Source: Marinilactibacillus sp. Marseille-P9653 (lineage in GTDB: Bacteria > Bacillota > Bacilli > Lactobacillales > Carnobacteriaceae_A). Taken from it: a DNA stretch of 64,000 bases. Positions 25,238-33,933 of the stretch are shown here, one piece after another (the first letter of the stretch is position 1; every line of letters starts with the position of its first letter). The translations under genes and the position numbers were made by a program. The stretch is from the NCBI RefSeq assembly GCF_916618885.1, contig NZ_CAKAKH010000001.1, forward strand, positions 992,001-1,056,000, in the 5' to 3' direction. The notes under the pieces were generated by a model that was not told where the DNA came from, ran no database searches, and was given only the letters and a program-made list of their open reading frames with translations.

Positions 25238-26596
25238 ATGGAAGAACAATACTTAACCGTTTCCCAATTGACGAAGTATATCAAAAGAAAATTTGAACGT
25301 GACCCTTATATGGATCGTATATTTTTGACTGGAGAAATCTCCAACTTTAATCGAAATCGTAGAAATGGACATCAGTATTTCAATTTAAAAGATGATCAGT
25401 CAAAAATATCTGCTATCATGTTTTATGGCGATTTCAAAAAGCTGAAATTCCAGCCAGAAGAAGGTATGAGTGTACTCGTTATTGGACGAATCTCTGTTTA
25501 TGAAAAAACAGGTTCTTATCAGATTTATATCGAACATATGGAGCCTGATGGCGTTGGAGCTCTGTATCAAGCTTATGAAGAATCTAAAAAGAGACTAACC
25601 GCAGAAGGTCTTTTTAATCAATCCTTAAAAAAACCGTTACCGAAGTTTCCAAAAAAATTAGGAATTATCACCAGTCAAAGTGGTGCAGTTATCAGAGATA
25701 TTATTACAACCGTCAAAAGAAGATTTCCTTCAGTTGAATTATTCTTGTTTCCGACCTTAGTACAAGGAGATAAAGCGGCTAAGTCTATTGCTGGAAATAT
25801 TCAAAGAGCAGATGCTAGGCAAGATTTGGATGTCTTGATCGTAGCCAGGGGTGGTGGCTCTTTTGAAGACTTATGGCCGTTCAATGAAGAAATCGTTGTT
25901 AGAGCGATTGCTTCGGCCCAAACGCCCGTGATTTCTTCTGTTGGACATGAAACGGATACGACTTTGTCTGATTTAGTAGCTGATGTTAGAGCGGCTACAC
26001 CTACCGCAGCTGCAGAGCTAGCAGTGCCGGTGTTGTCCGATGAACTGATCAAAATTGAGCAACAGGAACATCGTTTATATAGAGCGTACCAGAATCGTAT
26101 ACAATTTCTGAAAGACCGTTTAGCTCGAGTGGAGCGTTCTTATATTTTCAGACAGCCACAGCGCTTGTATGAAGGGTACAGTCAGAATCTTGACCAGCTT
26201 CAACAACAACTTGTCCAGACGGTGAAAGATACAGTAACAAAACGGGATCAGCAGCTCAAACTATTGTCTCAGCGGTTAACTGCATTAAATCCCTCTAATA
26301 CAATTCGTCAGTATAATCGAGAACTTCAGCAGCTAGAAAAACAGCTTTTAAGAGCTCAAAAACAATTGCTAGAGCAGTCAGATAAACAATTGAATTTTTA
26401 TATTCAATCATTGGAACATCTTTCGCCACTGAAAATACTGGGTAGAGGATTTGCTTATGTCAGAAAAGAGGATACTGTCGTGAAATCTACAGAGAGTTTA
26501 TCTGTTTCCGATGAGATATCTGTCCAGTTGTCAGAGGGTTCCTTTAAAGCTGAAATTACAAGTATTGATTCAAATACTGATAAAGATAAACAATAA
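25238..26596 (+). CDS. xseA: Exodeoxyribonuclease VII large subunit
   Basis: A 452-residue nuclease subunit that degrades single-stranded DNA with XseB. The N-terminal OB fold (ISNFNRNRRNGHQYFNLKD) is followed by the catalytic domain with ITSQSGAVIRDI, ARGGGSFEDLWPFN and SSVGHETD, and a long coiled-coil C-terminus. Two ATGs are adjacent (25235 and 25238). The second gives better spacing from AAAGGAGGG, though either may be used. It heads a run xseA-xseB-ispA-tlyA. Confidence 0.95.
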   Translation: MEEQYLTVSQLTKYIKRKFERDPYMDRIFLTGEISNFNRNRRNGHQYFNLKDDQSKISAIMFYGDFKKLKFQPEEGMSVLVIGRISVYEKTGSYQIYIEHMEPDGVGALYQAYEESKKRLTAEGLFNQSLKKPLPKFPKKLGIITSQSGAVIRDIITTVKRRFPSVELFLFPTLVQGDKAAKSIAGNIQRADARQDLDVLIVARGGGSFEDLWPFNEEIVVRAIASAQTPVISSVGHETDTTLSDLVADVRAATPTAAAELAVPVLSDELIKIEQQEHRLYRAYQNRIQFLKDRLARVERSYIFRQPQRLYEGYSQNLDQLQQQLVQTVKDTVTKRDQQLKLLSQRLTALNPSNTIRQYNRELQQLEKQLLRAQKQLLEQSDKQLNFYIQSLEHLSPLKILGRGFAYVRKEDTVVKSTESLSVSDEISVQLSEGSFKAEITSIDSNTDKDKQ

Positions 26597-26614
26597 AAGA
26601 AGGTAGGGAATAAG

Positions 26615-26851
26615 ATGGAGAAAGAGATGAACTTTGATGATGCGCTAAAAGAACTAGAAGAAATCGTTTCAAAACTTGAGCAAGGAGATGTTCCGCTTGA
26701 GGAAGCACTAGATCAGTTCCAAGAAGGCATTAAGTTAAGTAGATTATGTAAAAAAACGCTTCAAGAAGCAGAAGAAACCATGACAAAAATCGTTGATGAA
26801 AATGGAAAAGAAGCAGCGTTTGAAAATGATTTAAATCGTCAGGAAAACTAG
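26615..26851 (+). CDS. xseB: Exodeoxyribonuclease VII small subunit
   Basis: A 78-residue helical protein with FDDALKELEEIVSKLEQGDVPLEEAL, the XseB signature. It lies 18 bases after xseA and 10 bases before ispA, with a GAAGG ribosome site. Confidence 0.95.
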   Translation: MEKEMNFDDALKELEEIVSKLEQGDVPLEEALDQFQEGIKLSRLCKKTLQEAEETMTKIVDENGKEAAFENDLNRQEN

Positions 26852-26861
26852 GAGTGACCAA

Positions 26862-27743
26862 ATGAAGTTTCAAGAATTCTATAATAAAGAATATGAACCA
26901 TTTGAATCGTACAGTTTGATGCTTATCAAAGAACGAAGTGGTACGGTTATCGAAAGAGCTATGAAATATTCGCTAGAAGCAGGAGGGAAAAGATTACGTC
27001 CCTTACTGATGCTTGCGGTCATTTCAGCTTTTGGTAAAGATCTAAAAGATGGCTATCCAGTTGCGGCAGCACTTGAGTATATGCATACGTATTCTTTGAT
27101 ACATGATGATTTACCAGCTATGGACAATGATGATATGCGCAGAGGTAAACCAACGAGCCATATCAAATTTTCAGAGTCTACTGCGATCCTAGCGGGAGAT
27201 GCATTATTGACTTATGCATTTGAAGTAATGGTTTCCGGAGACATTGAACCCGAAAAACAAGTTAAATTGATCAAAGAGCTTGCATACTGTTCTGGTTATG
27301 AAGGGATGATTGGCGGTCAGCAAGCTGATATAGATGGTGAACATGCAGCATTATCCCTAAACGAACTGGAAGCTGTGCATGCTAGAAAAACAGGAGAATT
27401 AATTCGATATGCTATGTTTGCAGGCGGTGTTATTGCAAATTGTGATCCAGAAACAGTCACTTTATTAGAAGAGATTGCAAGAAAGATTGGTGTTGCCTAC
27501 CAAATCAGAGATGATATTCTGGATGTTATTGGAGACGCAGAAGAACTGGGTAAAGCAACTGGGGCAGATAGTAAACTAGGTAAAAGTACCTACCCAGCCA
27601 TACTTGGGCTAGAACAGGCCAAAGAACGTCTTCAGACAGAATTAAACACAGCGAAAGCACGTGTGACTCAGATAAAAGAAACACACGCTTCGTTTGATGA
27701 AGAACTGTTAGTAACGTTTATCGATTCTTTGTTGCTAGGGTGA
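26862..27743 (+). CDS. ispA: Farnesyl diphosphate synthase (geranyltranstransferase)
   Basis: A 293-residue prenyltransferase that condenses IPP with DMAPP and GPP to make farnesyl diphosphate for undecaprenyl carrier and quinone synthesis. The first aspartate-rich motif is HDDLPAMDNDD with GKPTSH, the second is RDDILDVIGD, and KSTYPAILG lies near the end. Short-chain length control fits residues before the first motif (EYMHTYSLIHDD). Downstream dxs, normal at this place in bacilli, is absent, which suggests a mevalonate route as in other Lactobacillales. Confidence 0.95.
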   Translation: MKFQEFYNKEYEPFESYSLMLIKERSGTVIERAMKYSLEAGGKRLRPLLMLAVISAFGKDLKDGYPVAAALEYMHTYSLIHDDLPAMDNDDMRRGKPTSHIKFSESTAILAGDALLTYAFEVMVSGDIEPEKQVKLIKELAYCSGYEGMIGGQQADIDGEHAALSLNELEAVHARKTGELIRYAMFAGGVIANCDPETVTLLEEIARKIGVAYQIRDDILDVIGDAEELGKATGADSKLGKSTYPAILGLEQAKERLQTELNTAKARVTQIKETHASFDEELLVTFIDSLLLG

Positions 27744-27799
27744 ATGAATGTATCTTGAAGTGATAAGTTTTATAGTAGAAACTGAAAGGAGGTTCTCAG

Positions 27800-28627
27800 T
27801 TGAAGAAGCAGCGTGCGGATGAATTGTTAATTCGTCAGGGTTGGGCAGAAGATCTGGAAAAAGCCAAAAGGTTTATCATGACTGGGAAAGTGTACACACG
27901 AGACGAAAAGCAGATTTTAACAGCTGGTGAAAAATGGTCTATGGATACAGAAGTATACATTAAAGGAAATGAGCTTAAATATGTTAGTCGCGGTGGATTG
28001 AAACTAGAAAAAGCCATCACGTTATATGAAATTGACTTGTCAGATAAAACGGTATTAGACATTGGATCGTCAACAGGTGGCTTTACAGATGCTGCTTTGC
28101 AAAATGGTGCTCGATTAGTCTATGCTCTTGACGTTGGAACCAATCAATTGGCTTGGAAACTGAGAACTAATCCGAATGTAGTCGTTATGGAACAAACCAA
28201 TTTCAGACACTGTACAGTAAAAGATTTTAAAAACGGACAACCTGACTTTGCTACAATTGATGTTTCCTTTATTTCTCTTGAACTAATTTTGCCTGTTTTA
28301 AAGACGATCTTAGCTCCAGAAGGTGAAGTCGTAGCACTGATTAAACCGCAGTTTGAAGCGATGAAGGAAGAAGTCGGTGAAAAAGGGATTATAACGGACC
28401 TTGAAGTTCATAGAAGAGTGCTTATAAACATTTTGAAATTTGCATACGTCAATGAATATACACTAAAAGGATTGACCGTTTCTCCTATTACGGGTGGAAA
28501 AGGAAATGTTGAATTTTTAGCATACCTGAAAAATGGAAAATCTGACAATGAGCTTATTGAGGAAGAAATAAACGCTGTTTTGAAAGCTGATGAATACCTT
28601 GGTAAAAGTAACAGAATTTCCACCTAA
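27800..28627 (+). CDS. tlyA: TlyA-family rRNA 2'-O-methyltransferase / hemolysin-like protein
   Basis: A 275-residue protein with an N-terminal S4 RNA-binding domain (about 4-63) and an FtsJ-type methyltransferase core: SAM-binding VLDIGSSTGGFTDAAL, a later DVSFISLELILP, and KPQFEA. Mycobacterial TlyA methylates 16S and 23S rRNA cytidines; in Firmicutes the exact target is less certain. The TTG start at 27800 has an excellent AAAGGAGG site at 7-base spacing. The order ispA-tlyA-argR-recN is conserved. Confidence 0.92.
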   Translation: MKKQRADELLIRQGWAEDLEKAKRFIMTGKVYTRDEKQILTAGEKWSMDTEVYIKGNELKYVSRGGLKLEKAITLYEIDLSDKTVLDIGSSTGGFTDAALQNGARLVYALDVGTNQLAWKLRTNPNVVVMEQTNFRHCTVKDFKNGQPDFATIDVSFISLELILPVLKTILAPEGEVVALIKPQFEAMKEEVGEKGIITDLEVHRRVLINILKFAYVNEYTLKGLTVSPITGGKGNVEFLAYLKNGKSDNELIEEEINAVLKADEYLGKSNRIST

Positions 28628-28673
28628 TTGTTTAAACGTTTTCATTTTATTCATGCTTTACCGATATTTCACT

Positions 28674-28701
28674 TTGAACCGGAAGCGTTCTGAGGTATAC
28701 T
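28674..28701 (+). promoter_or_regulatory. Promoter of argR
   Basis: TTGAAC and TATACT are separated by 16 bp. The predicted transcription start is near 28708. Direct repeats TGTATAAA at 28715-28722 and 28728-28735 lie just downstream, a position suitable for a repressor operator. Confidence 0.5.
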
Positions 28702-28849
28702 AAATTAGAAACAATGTATAAATATACTGTATAAAATTAAAAAGAACGTTATTCACACTATATGAAAAATCATTATGTGTGGATGTTTAAGCAGGGTTGT
28801 TTAAATGTTGAGATTGTGGCCGGAGATAAGACTAGGAGTGTCGTAAAGT

Positions 28850-29299
28850 ATGAAAAAGAAAGAACGTCACCAACTTCTAAAACAGTTAGTACAACAAGAA
28901 ACGATTCAAAAGCAGGAAAATTTTGTGGGTATTTTAAAAGAACTTGGCATAGAGGTTACACAAGCAACGATCTCTAGAGATATAAAAGAGATGCAACTGA
29001 TTAAAGTACCTTCACAATCTGGAGGGTATCAGTATAGTGTACCACCTGAAATGAACTTTAATATTTCCAAAAAATTATCCAGACTCATGAAAGATGCTTT
29101 TGTATCTATTGATACTCAAAAAGAATTTGTCCAAATCAAAACATTACCGGGTAATGCTTTTGCATTGGGCGCTCTAATTGAAACGGCTAATTATGAAGAA
29201 GTTTTTGCGTGTATATCAGGAGATAATTCTGTATTGATTATTTGCCGATCAGAAAACCAGGCCGAAATACTTCAGAGAAGAATGATTTCGTTTGTTTAG
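28850..29299 (+). CDS. argR: Arginine repressor ArgR/AhrC
   Basis: A 149-residue hexameric regulator. The N-terminal winged helix has the SR motif (TQATISRDIKEM) that contacts DNA. The C-terminal oligomerisation and arginine-binding domain contains TLPGNAFALGALIE and CISGDNSVLIICR. It sits between tlyA and recN, as in Bacillus ahrC. It has its own promoter and a 140-base leader. No arginine metabolic gene is in the window, so its targets lie elsewhere. Confidence 0.94.
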   Translation: MKKKERHQLLKQLVQQETIQKQENFVGILKELGIEVTQATISRDIKEMQLIKVPSQSGGYQYSVPPEMNFNISKKLSRLMKDAFVSIDTQKEFVQIKTLPGNAFALGALIETANYEEVFACISGDNSVLIICRSENQAEILQRRMISFV

Positions 29300-29343
29300 T
29301 CTGATTGGATTGTCTATTTATCATTAGATTGGGAGGGTTTGCT

Positions 29344-31050
29344 TTGCTGCAAGCATTGCATATTCAAAATTTTGCGATTATACAAGAGTTATCACTAGAT
29401 TTCAATCAGGGAATGACTGTGCTGACAGGGGAAACTGGTGCAGGAAAATCGATTATCATCGATGCTGTCGGTTTGCTTGCTGGAGGTAGAGGGTCGGCGG
29501 AATTTGTTCGATATGGAACAAAAAAATGTTTACTTGAAGGACAATTCTTGTTGAATGAAAACAAGGAAGTCATGAGACTTCTTGACAAACATGCCATTGA
29601 TTCTGACGATCAAGTAGTCATGATCCAAAGAGAGATTCATGCTACGGGTCGTAATGTTTGTAGAATCAATGGTAGTATCGTGACCATTGCTGTTTTAAGA
29701 GAAATTGGTAATGCCATGATTGATATTCATGGTCAAAATGAACATCAGGAATTAATGGATTCCGAAAGTCATATTGAGCTACTTGATCAATATGGCAATT
29801 CCAAGTTAGAAACATCCAAAAATCGCTATCAAATGTTATTCAAAGAATATAAAAAAGTCAAAAAAGAGCAGAATAATTGGCAATATAACGAAAGAGAGTT
29901 TGCACAAAGACTAGACATTTTAAAATTTCAAGTCGAGGAAATTTCAGACGCTCAACTTGAAGACAATGAAGAAGAATCTTTAAAAGAAGAAGAACAGAAA
30001 CTTTCGAACCACCAATCTATTGTCGAAGCTTTATCGAATAGTTATAAGGCGCTTCAAGGAGATGAAGATTCAAGTGGATTAGATTCAGTGGGACAAGCCA
30101 TGGATATTATGTCTTCAATAGAATCTATGGATGAAAAGTTCAAACAGATTTATGATACATTATCCTCTGCGTTCTTTCAAATTCAGGAAGCCTCAAGTGA
30201 AATCTACAATGAGATGGACAGTCTTGAGTATGATGAAGAACGATTAAATGAGATTGAAGAGAGACTGAATCTGATTCAACAACTCAAAAGAAAGTATGGA
30301 ACTTCGATAAGCGAAATCAAGACTTTTCTCCAGAATGCAGTTGATGAGCTGGAGAAAATTGAAAATCGCGAAGGTCAAATGGATCATTTAAATAAAAGAG
30401 TGGTAGAACTTGAAAGTAAACTTCTTGAAGAAGGAAAAGCATTATCTACATTAAGACGTCAAACGGCTTTGAAACTGGAAAAAGCGATTCATGAACAATT
30501 AAAAGAATTGTTTATGGATAAAGTAGTTTTCGAAGTTCAGTTCTTGAGAGACATTAAAGCATTTAGGATGGATAGTGCACATGATAACGGTTTGGATAAG
30601 ATAGAATTTTATGTATCAACTAATCCAGGGGAACCGTTAAAACCACTGGTCAAAGTTGCATCTGGAGGAGAATTATCTCGCATGATGTTAGCGATGAAGA
30701 CGGTGTTCTCAAAAGAACAAGGCATAACGAGTATTATATTTGATGAGGTAGATACAGGTGTCAGCGGGAGAGTTGCACAAGCGATTGCAGATAAAATTTA
30801 TTCAGTCGCTTTTCATTCTCAAGTATTATGTATTACACATTTACCCCAAGTCGCTGCTATGGCAGATCAGCATTTATACATTAGTAAAGTCATCGTTGAA
30901 GACAGAACAAGTACGCACGTAGAGCAACTAGCGGATAAAGACAAGATTTCAGAAGTTGCGAGAATGCTCGCCGGTAGTGAGATCACGAAGCTAACGATGG
31001 ATACCGCAAATGAACTGCTTTTGTTGGCTTCAAAGAAAAAGAAAGTATAA
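29344..31050 (+). CDS. recN: DNA repair protein RecN
   Basis: A 568-residue SMC-like ATPase that acts early in double-strand break repair. Walker A is TGETGAGKS near residue 30. Two coiled-coil arms (about 150-240 and 290-370) flank the middle. The signature VASGGELSRMMLA and Walker B IIFDEVDTGVSG follow, then THLPQVAAMADQH. An in-frame start at 29305 has no ribosome site. The TTG at 29344 follows GGGAGGG with good spacing and matches family N-termini (LLQALHIQNFAII). Confidence 0.95.
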   Translation: MLQALHIQNFAIIQELSLDFNQGMTVLTGETGAGKSIIIDAVGLLAGGRGSAEFVRYGTKKCLLEGQFLLNENKEVMRLLDKHAIDSDDQVVMIQREIHATGRNVCRINGSIVTIAVLREIGNAMIDIHGQNEHQELMDSESHIELLDQYGNSKLETSKNRYQMLFKEYKKVKKEQNNWQYNEREFAQRLDILKFQVEEISDAQLEDNEEESLKEEEQKLSNHQSIVEALSNSYKALQGDEDSSGLDSVGQAMDIMSSIESMDEKFKQIYDTLSSAFFQIQEASSEIYNEMDSLEYDEERLNEIEERLNLIQQLKRKYGTSISEIKTFLQNAVDELEKIENREGQMDHLNKRVVELESKLLEEGKALSTLRRQTALKLEKAIHEQLKELFMDKVVFEVQFLRDIKAFRMDSAHDNGLDKIEFYVSTNPGEPLKPLVKVASGGELSRMMLAMKTVFSKEQGITSIIFDEVDTGVSGRVAQAIADKIYSVAFHSQVLCITHLPQVAAMADQHLYISKVIVEDRTSTHVEQLADKDKISEVARMLAGSEITKLTMDTANELLLLASKKKKV

Positions 31051-31051
31051 A

Positions 31052-31081
31052 AAAAGTCATGGAGAATCCCCATGACTTTGG
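31052..31081. terminator. Terminator between recN and the small DUF4044-like gene
   Basis: AAAGTCATGG and CCATGACTTT form a 10-bp stem. Only the minus-strand reading has a run of T residues after the stem, so it chiefly ends the small gene at 31083-31202. It may also stop recN transcripts. Confidence 0.7.
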
Positions 31082-31082
31082 T

Positions 31083-31202
31083 CTATAATAAAACGCCTAG
31101 TATAGCAGCAATTGCTGGGAAAGCCATTAAGATGACCATTGCCCAAATAATGATTTTAGAGATTAAACCTGATTTACTTTTTTTATTGTCTTTTTTTACC
31201 AC
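31083..31202 (-). CDS. Small single-span membrane protein, DUF4044-like
   Basis: A 39-residue frame starting at GTG 31202: a lysine-rich head (MVKKDNKKSKSG) followed by about 25 hydrophobic residues (LISKIIIWAMVILMA onwards) and a stop 2 bases before a minus-strand terminator. This head-and-helix pattern fits the short DUF4044 proteins of Lactobacillales, whose function is unknown. The ribosome site is poor. It is below usual length cut-offs, but the terminator placed exactly at its end supports a real gene. Confidence 0.65.
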   Translation of the reverse strand: MVKKDNKKSKSGLISKIIIWAMVILMAFPAIAAILGVLL

Positions 31203-31309
31203 TAGTCTACACCAACTTTCTAAGTGATGGTTGCTTGTCAGTTAATAGTGTACGCAATATAAGCTTTTTTTTCAAGAGTATAGAAGATTGTTTTAAAAGT
31301 ATTCAAAGT

Positions 31310-31337
31310 TTGATACTATTAAGCTAAAGATTATAAT
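31310..31337 (+). promoter_or_regulatory. gnd promoter
   Basis: TTGATA and a perfect TATAAT are separated by 16 bp. The predicted start of transcription is near 31344, leaving a leader of about 145 bases. The rest of the 280-base interval holds only this promoter and the structured leader. Confidence 0.6.
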
Positions 31338-31340
31338 TAA

Positions 31341-31486
31341 TTTGTACACTGGAAGTATCCAGATACAAAAACCTAATGATTAGAGTGGGTATTGATAAGG
31401 TAGACCGATTTTCTACGATAAACATTCAGTTGAAACTGACTGATAACAAGTAGATTCTCAGTCCAAATATCAAACCTGAGAGGAGA
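31341..31486 (+). promoter_or_regulatory. Structured 5' leader of gnd
   Basis: Four hairpins can be drawn by eye. The first is at 31341-31369 (TTTGTA plus CTGGA arms, tetraloop AGTA), starting at the predicted mRNA 5' end. The others are GTAGA/TCTAC, CAGTT/AACTG and CTCAG/CTGAG, the last just before the AGGAG ribosome site. There is no T tract, so it is not a plain attenuator. It does not match any riboswitch class I can recognise. Confidence 0.4.
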
Positions 31487-31495
31487 ATGAAGCAA

Positions 31496-32932
31496 TTGAG
31501 TAAACAACAAGTCGGCGTCGTTGGTATGGCTGTTATGGGAAAAAACCTTGCACTAAATATCGAGAGTAGAGGATACAGTGTTTCAATCTACAATCGTACA
31601 AATGCTAAAACGGATGCAGTCATAGCAGAAAATCCAGGTAAGAACTTAGTTGCCACTTATGAACTAGAAGAATTTGTTCAATCTCTTGAAACACCTCGTC
31701 AAATTTTATTGATGGTTCAAGCTGGTAAAGGAACAGATGCTGTTATTCAACAGCTATTACCTTTCTTAGATAAAGGAGATATTCTAGTAGATGGTGGAAA
31801 CACATTCTACAAAGATACGATCCGTAGAAGTGAAGAGCTTGCAGAATCAGGCATCAACTTTATTGGTACCGGGGTATCTGGTGGAGAAGAAGGCGCACTA
31901 AAAGGCCCCGCAATTATGCCAGGTGGTCAAAAAGAAGCGTATGATTTAATCGCTCCAATTCTTGAAAAGATTGCTGCTAAAGCACCAGCAGATAACGAAC
32001 CCTGTGTAGCGTATATTGGACCTAACGGAGCTGGTCACTATGTAAAAATGGTTCATAATGGAATTGAATATGGAGATATGCAACTGATCGCTGAAGCCTA
32101 TCACTTATTAAGTGAAGTTGCAGGCCTTCCTAATGATGAGATTGCTGAAGTGTTCAAAGAATGGAATACTGGAGAACTAGATAGTTTCTTGATCGAAATC
32201 ACAGCGGATGCTTTGACGAAAAAAGATCCAGAAACAGGTAAACCAATGGTTGATATCATCTTAGACCGTGCTGGAAATAAAGGAACAGGTAAATGGACTT
32301 CTCAAAGTGCGCTGGATTTAGGTGTACCTCTTCCATTGATTACTGAGTCTGTATTTGCTAGATACATCTCTGCTCTTAAAGATGAGCGTGTAGCTGCAAG
32401 TAAAGTCTTAGCTAAACCAATTGCCAAAGCATACAATGGCGACAAAAAAGAATTGATTGAAAAAATTCGTCAAGCACTTTACTTCAGTAAAATCATGAGC
32501 TATGCTCAAGGATTCGCTCAAATGAGAACAGCTTCTGATGAATATAACTGGGATCTTAAGTACGGTGAAATCGCAAAAATCTTCCGAGCAGGCTGTATCA
32601 TTCGTGCTGGATTCTTACAAAAAATCACAGACGCATACGACAGAACGCCTGGCCTTAAGAACTTAGTTCTTGATGAGTATTTCTTAGATATTACGAAAAA
32701 CTACCAACAATCTGTTCGTGATCTAGTTGGATTAGCTGTACAATCTGGCGTTCCTGTGCCAGCATTCTCTTCAGCAATCTCTTATTACGATTCTTACCGT
32801 TCAGAACGTCTGCCAGCAAATATCATTCAAGCACAACGTGATTATTTCGGTGCACACACTTACGAACGTACAGATAAAGAAGGCACATTCCACTTCGACT
32901 GGTATGGAGATAATGGTCAAGAACAGTGGTAA
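31496..32932 (+). CDS. gnd: 6-phosphogluconate dehydrogenase, decarboxylating
   Basis: A 478-residue oxidative pentose phosphate enzyme converting 6-phosphogluconate to ribulose 5-phosphate and CO2 with NADP. Seen are the Rossmann motif [15 protein letters not shown], the NRT segment that follows it (NADP phosphate site), [11 protein letters not shown], the catalytic Lys in [15 protein letters not shown] and a C-terminal HFDWYG tail. An ATG at 31487 lies one base from AGGAG; the TTG at 31496 gives normal spacing and the usual family start (SKQQVGVVG). It is probably monocistronic, with a strong terminator. Confidence 0.96.
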   Translation: MSKQQVGVVGMAVMGKNLALNIESRGYSVSIYNRTNAKTDAVIAENPGKNLVATYELEEFVQSLETPRQILLMVQAGKGTDAVIQQLLPFLDKGDILVDGGNTFYKDTIRRSEELAESGINFIGTGVSGGEEGALKGPAIMPGGQKEAYDLIAPILEKIAAKAPADNEPCVAYIGPNGAGHYVKMVHNGIEYGDMQLIAEAYHLLSEVAGLPNDEIAEVFKEWNTGELDSFLIEITADALTKKDPETGKPMVDIILDRAGNKGTGKWTSQSALDLGVPLPLITESVFARYISALKDERVAASKVLAKPIAKAYNGDKKELIEKIRQALYFSKIMSYAQGFAQMRTASDEYNWDLKYGEIAKIFRAGCIIRAGFLQKITDAYDRTPGLKNLVLDEYFLDITKNYQQSVRDLVGLAVQSGVPVPAFSSAISYYDSYRSERLPANIIQAQRDYFGAHTYERTDKEGTFHFDWYGDNGQEQW

Positions 32933-32968
32933 GCACAAACAAATCAATTTAGATTGAATTGAAAAACG

Positions 32969-33009
32969 GAAAATGTGGATTCCACTTTTTTGGAATCCGC
33001 ATTTTTTGT
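32969..33009 (+). terminator. Terminator after gnd
   Basis: A 15-bp stem (AAAATGTGGATTCCA with TGGAATCCGCATTTT, one mismatch) ends in a T run. Confidence 0.9.
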
Positions 33010-33090
33010 GTGTTAATTGTACGTTTTGAATAGAATTGTAGGCATGTTAAAGAAAAATTAGAAAAAAGTTTAAAGCTAACATTTTTTCTG

Positions 33091-33107
33091 TGTAAAAACT
33101 ATGTTAA
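33091..33107 (+). promoter_or_regulatory. WalR-box-like direct repeat upstream of the two-component system
   Basis: TGTAAA-N5-TGTTAA fits the WalR consensus exactly and lies 134 bp ahead of the response regulator gene. About one chance match is expected in AT-rich DNA of this length, so this is only a candidate. The remaining sequence of this 308-bp gap shows the gnd terminator and no other clear element. Confidence 0.25.
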
Positions 33108-33240
33108 ACTGATGGTGTATACGTGGATTAGTTTGAGTATAAAGCTATTATGCCCTTTATGCATACAAATTTTTCTTAAAATATAACTGAACTATAAGTA
33201 AAAATGTAAAAAAGTAAATAGAGAACTGGGAGCTGAAAAA

Positions 33241-33933
33241 ATGGGGAAAATTTTAATAATTGAAGATGAAAAAAACCTTGCGCGTTTTGTGGAGTTAGAA
33301 TTAAATCACGAAGGATTCGAAACAGAAGTTCGTTTCAACGGACGTGCTGGACTTGAAGCTGCTATTGATGAAAATGAAGAATGGGATATTATCTTGTTGG
33401 ATCTTATGTTGCCTGAATTAAACGGTATCGATGTAGCACGTCGAATTCGTCAAGTAAGCAATGTGCCCATCATCATGATGACTGCTAGAGATTCAGTGAT
33501 TGACAGAGTATCTGGTTTTGACCATGGAGCAGATGACTATGTTGTAAAACCATTCGCAATTGAAGAATTGCTTGCTAGAATGCGTGCACTATTAAGACGT
33601 ATTGAAATTGAGACAGAAGAAAATGCCAATAGACAAACAACAGTAACATACAAAGACTTAACTGTTGAAAAAGAAAACCGTGTTGTTCGTCGCGGTGAAG
33701 ATGTCATTGAATTGACTAAACGTGAATACGAGTTGCTCGTTGAGCTAATGGAAAACGTTAATGTCGTATTATCAAGAGAAGTTTTGTTGAACAAAGTATG
33801 GGGTTATGAAACTGAAGTTGAGACAAATGTAGTAGACGTTTATATTCGTTACTTGAGAAACAAAATTGATGTTCCAAATAGAGAAAGCTATATTCAGACT
33901 GTCAGAGGTACTGGATATGTGATGCGTACGTGA
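33241..33933 (+). CDS. OmpR-family response regulator (LisR/ArlR/CsrR-like)
   Basis: A 230-residue regulator. The receiver domain has acidic residues IIEDE, phosphoacceptor Asp54 in LLDLMLPE, Thr in MMTARD and Lys in YVVKPF. The winged-helix DNA-binding domain (about 135-228) has ELTKREYELL and VDVYIRYLRNKID. It is coupled to the kinase by a 4-base overlap. The kinase resembles ArlS and LisK, so the pair likely senses envelope or growth-phase stress. The start follows ACTGGGAG. Confidence 0.92.
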   Translation: MGKILIIEDEKNLARFVELELNHEGFETEVRFNGRAGLEAAIDENEEWDIILLDLMLPELNGIDVARRIRQVSNVPIIMMTARDSVIDRVSGFDHGADDYVVKPFAIEELLARMRALLRRIEIETEENANRQTTVTYKDLTVEKENRVVRRGEDVIELTKREYELLVELMENVNVVLSREVLLNKVWGYETEVETNVVDVYIRYLRNKIDVPNRESYIQTVRGTGYVMRT

